Origin: Desulfosalsimonas propionicica
GTDB lineage: Bacteria > Desulfobacterota > Desulfobacteria > Desulfobacterales > Desulfosalsimonadaceae
Direction of reading: 5' to 3'
Length of the DNA stretch: 64,000 bases
Assembly (NCBI RefSeq): GCF_013761005.1
Contig: NZ_JACDUS010000003.1
Location: forward strand, 434,001 to 498,000
Made by a program: the position numbers and the translations under genes. Every line of letters begins with the position of its first letter. Position 1 is the first letter of the stretch. The notes beneath the pieces are model-generated. The model made no database searches. It had not been told where the DNA came from and worked only from the letters and a program-made list of their open reading frames with translations. Below are positions 51,019 through 57,104 of the stretch, piece by piece.

Positions 51019-51478
51019 TTCCTTCCTCCAAGCCGCCATCTTCACCGCAGGAGGCGTGACAGCGACAGCATGGCCGTAACCAGGGCACAATCCGCTTGTG
51101 CCTGTTTTCGCATGGGGCCGGTCGGGTGAAGTTTGTTTGTCTGCGGCGTGCTTTCGGCGATCGGACCGGAACTTTGGCTAGAATTTTAAAAACTCGGGCG
51201 GATCGCCCTCAGACAGTTTAAAATTCCGGACGCCAAAACCCCGGTCCGATCTTATGCCGAAACCGCGCCAATGCAGCCAAACAAACCACCCCCGCCCGGC
51301 CCCATGGCCAAAGCACTGGCAATATTCGGCAGCAACTGGTTTTTTCACCAAGAGTTCTTTTGAATCTGGATACCCAAAGAGTTGATCAGTCTAAAAGGGG
51401 GTCTTTAATGTGTTTTACTGAGTTCTCGAATTTGGAATAGGACTCCCAAGGAAGGCCGAAGGGCGGGGGGCGGGTTTT
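51019..51478. repeat. ~460 bp intergenic direct repeat, copy A
   Basis: This unit runs from TTCCTTCCTCCAAGCC to GGGCGGGTTTT and recurs at 51645-52104. The central ~160 bases (51131 onward) differ from copy B at only about four positions with no gaps; the flanks are more divergent, with small indels. It has no convincing ORF. The centre is the long palindrome listed separately. The two copies are separated by a third palindrome. Confidence 0.85.
51111..51306. repeat. 196 bp long imperfect palindrome A
   Basis: The outer ends CATGGGGCCG (51111-51120) and CGGCCCCATG (51297-51306) are exact complements. Symmetry continues inwards through GTTTGTTTG/CAAACAAAC, TTTCGGC/GCCGAAA, TCGGACCGG/CCGGTCCGA and GAATTTTAAA/TTTAAAATTC to a GC-rich tip GGGCG-GAT-CGCCC (51196-51208). 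Interruptions are small and asymmetric. A transcript would fold into one very long hairpin. Family resemblance to REP-type elements is inferred. Confidence 0.85.
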
Positions 51479-51634
51479 AGAAGCGACATTGAGAATTTTT
51501 GCGGGAAAATTCAGCCGGTGCCGGAGCCGGAAAATTTCAAACTGTCTGAGGCCGTAAGGCCGAGTTTTTGAAATTTCGGCGAAGGCATCGGCTGAATCCG
51601 CAAAAAGGCTCAGGAGCGAAAAAAACCGCCCCCG
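51465..51634. repeat. ~170 bp long imperfect palindrome C with tip shared in inverse orientation
   Basis: The arms GGGGGGCGGGTTTT and AAAAACCGCCCCC close the outside; inner pairs include ATTTTTGCGG/CCGCAAAAA, ATTCAGCCG/CGGCTGAAT and AAATTTCAAA/TTTGAAATTT, with tip GGCC-GTAA-GGCC (51550-51561). The strand AAACTGTCTGAG near its tip is the exact reverse complement of CTCAGACAGTTT in palindromes A and B. The tip is therefore shared while the outer arms differ. Confidence 0.8.
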
Positions 51635-51644
51635 GCCGCAGGGC

Positions 51645-52104
51645 TTCCTTCCTCCAAGCCACCATGGCTTTCAAGCCAGAAGGAGTCACAAGCGCAACAT
51701 CGGCATAACCAAGGTATAAGTAGCTTTTGTCGGTTTTCGCATGTGCCGGGTCGGGTGCGGTTTGTTTGTCTGCGGCGTGCTTTCGGCGATTGGACCGGGG
51801 CTTTGGCTGGAATTTTAAAAACTCGGGCGGATCGCCCTCAGACAGTTTAAAATTCCGGACGCCAAAACCCCGGTCCGATCTTATGCCGAAACCGCGCCAA
51901 TGCAGCCAAACAAACCACCCCGCCCCGCCCCATGGCCGATGCTCTGGAAAGATGTTTCAGCAACTGGTTTTTACCAAGAGTTCCTCTGGGTTTGGATACC
52001 CAAATAGTTGGTCAGGCCGAAAGGGGGTTTCCAGTATGTTTTACAGAGTTGTCGAATTCGGGCGTGGGGCTCCAAGGAAGCCCGAAGGGCGGTGGGCGGG
52101 TTTT
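51645..52104. repeat. ~460 bp intergenic direct repeat, copy B
   Basis: Second copy of the unit at 51019-51478, same orientation, offset 626-629 bases. A 127-codon open frame crosses it (51727-52110) but is judged spurious because it runs through the palindrome. After 52104 the similarity to copy A ends. It lies 180 bases upstream of the HD-GYP gene. Confidence 0.85.
51740..51934. repeat. 195 bp long imperfect palindrome B
   Basis: Same architecture as palindrome A: ends CATGTGCC and GCCCCATG, inner pairs GTTTGTTTG/CAAACAAAC and GAATTTTAAA/TTTAAAATTC, same GGGCG-GAT-CGCCC tip. Of the few differences from A, all visible ones fall in the left arm (for example GATCGG to GATTGG), while the right arm from TTTAAAATTC to CAAACAAACCACCC is unchanged. 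Confidence 0.85.
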
Positions 52105-52196
52105 CCATGACGGGGGTTTGCAAGGTTTTGGAGTTGCTTGAAGAAATGTATGAGTAAGAGCAGGGCGCCAAACCGATGTTTTTTTGGCGTCATGCC

Positions 52197-52223
52197 TAAA
52201 CAATCCCAGGTTTTGTCCGATAA
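52197..52223 (+). promoter_or_regulatory. Sigma-28 (FliA) promoter of the HD-GYP gene
   Basis: TAAA (52197-52200), 15 bases, then TCCGATAA (52216-52223): correct spacing and a single mismatch (T for the first G) to the sigma-28 consensus. It lies ~60 bases upstream of the HD-GYP start codon. This places the phosphodiesterase gene in the late flagellar regulon. Confidence 0.75.
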
Positions 52224-52283
52224 GTCCTATTCAACGGTTACGGCGCAAAATTATACAGATCTGAGGGTGTTGGGGAGTTGAAA

Positions 52284-53291
52284 ATGAGCGGCGCCTCCTA
52301 CAGGCAAAAAAGTGAAGCATCCCGAAACGAACTGCAGCCGGAGGGAAATTATTTTCCCGTGTCCCCGGATACGCTCAATCCCAATGCACTGACCGATTTC
52401 CAGGTATATTTTAAACGGGGCAGCCGATACGTGCTCTACACCCGGGAACGCCAGTATTTTTCCCATGAGCTCAAGCAGCGTCTGGTGGAAAACGGCATTG
52501 ATACGGTTTATATTCCGTATGATCAGCAGCCGTCCTATGAAACCTATATGCTCGACAACCTGGAGTGGATTTTAAATGATCCGGAAATTTCCGTGGATGT
52601 CCGATCGCGGGTGTTTTTGGACATTACCGCCGGGCAGGTCCAAAAAATCTTTGAAGACCGAATGCCGGCACTGGACGAAAATACCCTTGAAGGTGTGAGC
52701 CATGTCGTGAAATCAAGCCTTTCGTTTTTGTCCACCCCCGAGGCCATGGAAAATATCGGCCGGTTTGTTTCTCATGATTATCAGACTTTTTCTCACGGCG
52801 TGCATGTGTTTACCTATACCATGATGCTCATGAATTGCCTGGCCGAAGAATGGGAGGAGCAGACCCTGGTGGACGTGGGCGTGGGGGCTTTGCTTCATGA
52901 TATCGGCAAAACCCACGTACCGCTCAGGATTTTAAACAAGCCGGGGCCGTTAAACGAACAGGAATGGAAACAGATCAGACTTCATCCTGTGCACGGCATG
53001 CGCATGTGCACCAATGTGGACCTGCCGCAGATGAGTTTGAATTGTATTGTGTTTCATCATGAGAAATTCGACGGCACCGGATATCCCACCGGCATGCAGC
53101 AGGAGGAGATTCCCGTGCCGGTGCGCGTGCTGACCTGTTGTGACGTCTATGACGCCATTACCTCAAAGCGGTCCTATGCCCAGGCCAAAACACCGTTTGA
53201 AGCATTAAAGATCATGGGCGATGAAATGCAGGGCGCATTGGATCCCAGGATTTTCAAAATGTTTATCAAGGTCCTGGGCAAAAAACAATAG
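52284..53291 (+). CDS. HD-GYP domain protein, probable cyclic di-GMP phosphodiesterase
   Basis: 335 residues. The C-terminal half is a complete HD-GYP domain: FSHGVHVFTYTMML, metal-binding LLHDIGKTHVP, IRLHPVHGMRMC, HHEKFDGTGYPTG and CDVYDAITSKRSY. The N-terminal ~120 residues form a small unassigned alpha/beta module (FQVYFKRGSRYVLYTRERQYFSHELKQRLVENGIDTVYI) common ahead of HD-GYP in deltaproteobacteria. Degradation of c-di-GMP favours swimming, which fits the sigma-28 promoter upstream. ATG 52284 with GGGGAG 6 bases upstream is used rather than TTG 52278. Catalysis is inferred from intact motifs. Confidence 0.92.
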   Translation: MSGASYRQKSEASRNELQPEGNYFPVSPDTLNPNALTDFQVYFKRGSRYVLYTRERQYFSHELKQRLVENGIDTVYIPYDQQPSYETYMLDNLEWILNDPEISVDVRSRVFLDITAGQVQKIFEDRMPALDENTLEGVSHVVKSSLSFLSTPEAMENIGRFVSHDYQTFSHGVHVFTYTMMLMNCLAEEWEEQTLVDVGVGALLHDIGKTHVPLRILNKPGPLNEQEWKQIRLHPVHGMRMCTNVDLPQMSLNCIVFHHEKFDGTGYPTGMQQEEIPVPVRVLTCCDVYDAITSKRSYAQAKTPFEALKIMGDEMQGALDPRIFKMFIKVLGKKQ

Positions 53292-53318
53292 CCCGGCATC
53301 CCAAAGTCCGGGATTTTT
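53292..53318 (+). terminator. Short terminator after the HD-GYP gene
   Basis: CCCGG (53292-53296) pairs with CCGGG (53308-53312), followed by ATTTTT. The stem is only 5 bp with an 11-base loop, so strength is probably modest. It starts directly after the stop and runs into the end of the convergent sucrose-phosphate synthase gene. Confidence 0.55.
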
Positions 53319-55533
53319 ATGATTTTTTGCGGTTTTTCGGGGAGCCGGCCCCGGTAAAGCGGTATTTCCGGATACCCTCCAGAATACCACCGGAGCTCGG
53401 GGCTTTTGCGAAATAGATCTTGTTGACCCCTCTTAATTCTTCAAGTTCCGGGCTGTAGTTGCCCACAACCACGCCCATTTGCTCGCCGCGCAGCATTTCC
53501 GCGTCATTGCCTGAATCCCCGCTGACCAGAAAATGCGACAGGGGAATTTCCCATTTATAGCTTAAATATCGAATGGCCTTGCCCTTGGATGCCCGATAGG
53601 GAATGATATCAAGATATTTTTCATGGGAATAGACCAGGGTGTAGCGGATCTTGTTTTTTGTCAGGGCGTCATGGATTTTGGCAATCCGGTCTTTTCCGGG
53701 ATTCAAGTCGTAGCTGATCTTGTATTTGCGCTGGGCCGCCTGGTCCTGGAACTTGAGAAAGCTGAATTGTTTCAGTGTGTTTTTGATTTTTTCCGGCTCC
53801 CAGCGGTGGGCGATATGCGTATCCCATCCCGGATCATACTGCAGATCCCGGCCATAGTAGATTTCCGTGCCCACGTCCGAGATCACCACATCCGGCCGGG
53901 GCAGACCGTGTTTTTCCAGGATCTCCATGGCCGATTCCGACCGCCGGCCTGTGGCCACGCCAAATCCCACTTTTGCGCGGTTTTCCGTAAGCCACTGGAT
54001 CAACTCGGCAAGATCGTTGTTGTCCTGGCCGATCAGGGTGTTGTCAATATCGGTGATCAGGAAAAAATTGACTTTTGACAATCGCTTGCCAACGGATTTT
54101 TCCCTGGCAGAGGCCCTTTGTTGCCGGCTGGAGCCAAATCTTTCATCCAGAAGCTGGAACACGGCCTCTGTAAAGGTTTGGGCATGGCTGTCCCATGTGT
54201 AGTACCGGCGTACGTTCATGATACCGTTTTTGGAGTATTGCTGCCACAATTCCTCATCTGTGAGGATTTTGCGGATGGCATCAGCGATTTCTCCCGGATC
54301 ATCGGGGTTGATGAGAATGCCGTTTTCGCAGTTGCCGATGATATCTTTGGGGCCGCCGTCGTTTGTGGCCACCAGGGGCAGGCCCGTGGCTGCAGCTTCC
54401 AGTAGAGTCAGGCCAAAGGGCTCCGTGAGAGCCGGGTTGACAAACACCCCGCGTTTTTCCGAGGCAATTCGGTAAAGCTCGGGCACCTCGTATTCCACGT
54501 CATGTTTTTTGGGAATGGCCATTTTTCCATAGAGGTCATAGCGGTCCATCATCAACAGCATCCGCGTGAGCACATCCTTTTCATTTTCTTCCATTTCGTT
54601 GATATCCTTGCGGATGCCGGCAAACACGGCAAGGTTGGCCATGGCCTGCAGTTCGCGGTCCTCACCGAATGCCTGGACCAACCCCGAGATGTTTTTGCGC
54701 TTGTCCGGACGGGAAAGGGCCAGGATCAGGGGTTTGTCCGGATACATCAGAAATCTTTCCATCTGGTTGAGCAGACTGGCCTGGGCATATTTGCAAAATT
54801 CGGATTTCTCTATTTCCGGCAGCCGATCATGGTAATAGGGATGGAACCGCTCCACGTCGATGCCCGGTGGAATTACTTTGTATTCCGGGGTTTTGGCGTT
54901 TTTGTAGAGTCCGTACTGATCCTCGATTTCCTGGTTGGTGCTGGTAACGATCAGGTCGGCTTTTTTCAGGATTTGCTCTTCTGTCTGGATGCGGGTTTCA
55001 ATATTGTATTTTTTGTTTATTTCCGATTCCCGCATGCCGTCGTTTCGCAATTTCTGTTTTTTGGGAATTCCCAGGGAATGGCCGGTAAAAACAAATGGCA
55101 GCCCGTAGAGCTCTGAGAGCCTCATGGCCACATATCCCGCATCCGGGTAATGGCCTTGAAACAGATCCGGGATATCGTCTTGTTTTTTGATGAACTTGAT
55201 GACCTTGTCCACATATTCGTCAAGGTGCGGCCAGAGCAGTTCTTTACGCATGTATCGCTTGCCCCGGCACTGGATGCGCACAATCCGGCAATTGTCGCTG
55301 AACTGTTCCACAGGCCGGCCATAGTCGTCTGAGACCCTCGGGTCGTCGATCAGGCGGGTAAAAAGGTCCACCTGGCGCACATCCGGGCGGCGGCTTAAGT
55401 GCTTGGCCAATTCCACCACATAAAGCACCTGGCCGCCGGTGTCTGCATCCCGGCCCAGTTCCGGGTTTTGAAAGCGGACCAGACCGTGGATGCTAAACAT
55501 CTGGATATAAAGCTGTTTATCCGGTTCCGTCAT
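53317..55533 (-). CDS. Sucrose-phosphate synthase with fused HAD phosphatase domain
   Basis: 738 residues. The first ~475 are a GT-B glycosyltransferase of the sucrose-phosphate/sucrose synthase family: MFSIHGLVRFQNPELGRDADTGGQ, FTGHSLGIPKKQKL, and the nucleotide-sugar motif NPALTEPFGLTLLEAAATGLPLVATNDGGP. From ~505 on is a HAD-IIB sucrose-phosphatase-like domain with the catalytic DxDxT (TDIDNTLIG) and the Mg-binding SGDSGNDAEML intact. One protein may therefore make sucrose-6-phosphate from UDP-glucose and fructose-6-phosphate and dephosphorylate it. ATG 55533 with AGGAGGGCT upstream is chosen; it overlaps the end of the kinase gene by 17 bases. Sucrose synthase activity is the main alternative. 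Confidence 0.9.
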   Translation of the reverse strand: MTEPDKQLYIQMFSIHGLVRFQNPELGRDADTGGQVLYVVELAKHLSRRPDVRQVDLFTRLIDDPRVSDDYGRPVEQFSDNCRIVRIQCRGKRYMRKELLWPHLDEYVDKVIKFIKKQDDIPDLFQGHYPDAGYVAMRLSELYGLPFVFTGHSLGIPKKQKLRNDGMRESEINKKYNIETRIQTEEQILKKADLIVTSTNQEIEDQYGLYKNAKTPEYKVIPPGIDVERFHPYYHDRLPEIEKSEFCKYAQASLLNQMERFLMYPDKPLILALSRPDKRKNISGLVQAFGEDRELQAMANLAVFAGIRKDINEMEENEKDVLTRMLLMMDRYDLYGKMAIPKKHDVEYEVPELYRIASEKRGVFVNPALTEPFGLTLLEAAATGLPLVATNDGGPKDIIGNCENGILINPDDPGEIADAIRKILTDEELWQQYSKNGIMNVRRYYTWDSHAQTFTEAVFQLLDERFGSSRQQRASAREKSVGKRLSKVNFFLITDIDNTLIGQDNNDLAELIQWLTENRAKVGFGVATGRRSESAMEILEKHGLPRPDVVISDVGTEIYYGRDLQYDPGWDTHIAHRWEPEKIKNTLKQFSFLKFQDQAAQRKYKISYDLNPGKDRIAKIHDALTKNKIRYTLVYSHEKYLDIIPYRASKGKAIRYLSYKWEIPLSHFLVSGDSGNDAEMLRGEQMGVVVGNYSPELEELRGVNKIYFAKAPSSGGILEGIRKYRFTGAGSPKNRKKS

Positions 55534-56434
55534 TGAGCCCTCCTGTGGTGCGTTGAAGCAATGGCAAATAAAAATCCCGGTTTTCCGGGATGGCGCCCTG
55601 GATTTGACAAATGCGGGCGGCAAAAGCAGCGGCTTGCTCGAGGATGTGATCCGGTGACCAGTTTTTCAGGTATCCCAGGGCCACCACTGCGGCATAGGCA
55701 TCACCGGCGCCCACAGTATCGACAACCGGCCCTTTGTCCGGCACCCGGGTTTCATGGCAGAAGCCCGGGGTGTAGAGGCGGCTGCCTTGTTCCCCCATGG
55801 TCAGCGAAACCATCTCTATGTCATGGGTTTTCATGAGCCAGTCGATGAAGTCGTCTTCGGATTCGGCATGTCGGCCGGTCATCTCACGGACTTGCTTGAG
55901 TTCCTCGTCATTGATTTTAAGGATATCCGCCCGGGCGATGGAGGCCAGCACGGTTTCGCTGCTGTAGCATCCCGGGCGCAGGTTGACGTCACAGAAGCAT
56001 TTGCTCCAATCCCCGCGATTGTCGAGAAACTGCTGCATACGGGCGGCCATTTTCGGCGTGCGCTGAACCAGGGTGCCAAAATAGATCAGTTTCGGGCTTT
56101 GATTTTTTGCATCCTCCGGTGACTCGGGCAGTTGGATGTGGTCATAGGCGGTATTGGTTATGATTTCAAAATTGTGGCTGCCGCCCTGTTGAGGGTGAAC
56201 CATCACTTTGCCGGTGGGATGCCGGGAATCTGACTGGATGTGGCCGGCATCAAATTTGTTTTGCCAAAGAAAGTCAGAAATTTCTTTGCCGATAGGGTCC
56301 TGCCCTATCCGGGAAATAAAGCAGACCGGCAGGCCCATTTGCTGCAGATGATAGGAAAAATTAAAAGGTGCCCCCCCGATGCGCCGGTATTGCGGGAAAA
56401 TATCCACGAGGATTTCGCCGATAACAAGAATCAC
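55517..56434 (-). CDS. PfkB-family sugar kinase, fructokinase-like
   Basis: 305 residues. It opens ILVIGEILVDIFPQYRRIGGAPFNFSYHLQQMG (PfkB signature 1 region) and near the end has signature 2, DTVGAGDAYAAVVALGYL, with the catalytic aspartate. GTG 56434 with GAGGA 5 bases upstream gives a normal-length protein; an ATG 56 codons upstream would add a non-conserved tail and overlap the promoter. It is translationally coupled to sucrose-phosphate synthase, so phosphorylation of fructose to supply fructose-6-phosphate is the likely role. Confidence 0.88.
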   Translation of the reverse strand: MILVIGEILVDIFPQYRRIGGAPFNFSYHLQQMGLPVCFISRIGQDPIGKEISDFLWQNKFDAGHIQSDSRHPTGKVMVHPQQGGSHNFEIITNTAYDHIQLPESPEDAKNQSPKLIYFGTLVQRTPKMAARMQQFLDNRGDWSKCFCDVNLRPGCYSSETVLASIARADILKINDEELKQVREMTGRHAESEDDFIDWLMKTHDIEMVSLTMGEQGSRLYTPGFCHETRVPDKGPVVDTVGAGDAYAAVVALGYLKNWSPDHILEQAAAFAARICQIQGAIPENRDFYLPLLQRTTGGLNDGTG

Positions 56435-56483
56435 AATTGTCCTCAGAGGCTTGTGTTGGAGTCGATTGGCTATTTTGTCAATC

Positions 56484-56512
56484 AAAATAAAGCGGTTTTG
56501 CACAATTGTCAA
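56484..56512 (-). promoter_or_regulatory. Sigma-70-type promoter of the kinase/sucrose operon
   Basis: On the minus strand, TTGACA (56512-56507), 17 bases, then TATTTT (56489-56484). The -35 is perfect and the spacing ideal; the -10 matches 4 of 6. The leader would be about 43 bases to GTG 56434. Confidence 0.6.
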
Positions 56513-56602
56513 ACAACGGGCGGTGTCACCCCCTTTTGCCGGTCCCGATCCAAAGCCAGTGATGCTCTGCCGGGACCGGACAGATGAAAGACAAGATTGC
56601 AC

Positions 56603-56631
56603 TTGACAATCAATCCGTTTCTTATAATATT
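56603..56631 (+). promoter_or_regulatory. Sigma-70-type promoter of the ArsR/metal ATPase operon
   Basis: TTGACA (56603-56608) is followed by an AT-rich block containing TATAAT (56623-56628, 14-base spacer) and AATATT at the ideal 17-base spacing (56626-56631). Which -10 is used is unclear. Located ~70 bases upstream of the arsR-type gene. Confidence 0.5.
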
Positions 56632-56639
56632 ATTATATA

Positions 56640-56661
56640 TTCATATGATCAATTGATTGAA
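56640..56661. promoter_or_regulatory. Candidate ArsR/SmtB operator
   Basis: TTCA-N14-TGAA with the central TCAATTGA and CATATG palindromes. SmtB/ArsR dimers typically bind AT-rich TTCA/TGAA inverted repeats between promoter and their own gene, as here. The repeat is imperfect, so the exact site is uncertain. Confidence 0.4.
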
Positions 56662-56702
56662 AAGGTCGGTCGTATTTCGGCCGTCCGGAAAGAAAAGGGG
56701 AA

Positions 56703-57086
56703 ATGACAGTGCCGGAAAGTCAAAACATTGCGGAAGTATGTGCAACCAAGGTAATCCATCATGATATCATTGCACAGGTGGATGCGTCCATGCCCGAAGA
56801 ACGGGGTCTTGCGGATCTGGCCGGGTTTTTTAAAATTTTCGGGGATCAAACCCGCATCCGTATTCTCTGGGCGTTGTCCGCAGCAGAAATGTGTGTCTGC
56901 GATCTGTGTTGTCTTCTGGGGATGAAGCAGTCCGCCGTTTCCCAGCAGCTCAGGATATTGAAGCAAACCCGTTTGGTCAAATACCGGCGGGAAGGCAAGG
57001 TGATTTATTATTCCCTGGATGATGCGCATATTCGCCGGGTTCTGGAACTGGGCATGGAGCACGTCATGGAAAGCCAGTCATCCTGA
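56703..57086 (+). CDS. ArsR/SmtB-family metal-sensing repressor
   Basis: 127 residues. Winged-helix repressor with the alpha-3 metal motif CVCDLCCLLGMKQSAVSQQLRIL (the ELCVCDL box of CadC/ArsR/SmtB proteins, here EMCVCDLC) and a further N-terminal cysteine in AEVCATKV, as in CadC. This Cys pattern suggests sensing of Cd, Pb or Zn; a C-terminal zinc site as in SmtB is not obvious. AGGGG is upstream of ATG 56703. It precedes the metal-exporting ATPase by 18 bases and should repress the pair in the absence of metal. Confidence 0.93.
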   Translation: MTVPESQNIAEVCATKVIHHDIIAQVDASMPEERGLADLAGFFKIFGDQTRIRILWALSAAEMCVCDLCCLLGMKQSAVSQQLRILKQTRLVKYRREGKVIYYSLDDAHIRRVLELGMEHVMESQSS

Positions 57087-57104
57087 TTGAAAAAGGAAAT
57101 TGTC

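Noticed and set aside
51727-52110. 127-codon open frame on the plus strand within repeat copy B
   Set aside because: It runs through both arms of the palindrome, has no ribosome site, and its product is unstructured Ser/Pro/Arg-rich sequence; copy A does not preserve the same full frame.
51001-52110. CRISPR array in the repeat cluster
   Set aside because: There are only two long copies with no regular short repeats and spacers, and no cas genes nearby.
52165-52190. GCGCCAAA/TTTGGCGT hairpin ahead of the HD-GYP promoter
   Set aside because: It lies upstream of the predicted start and is not followed by a T-run; no role can be supported.
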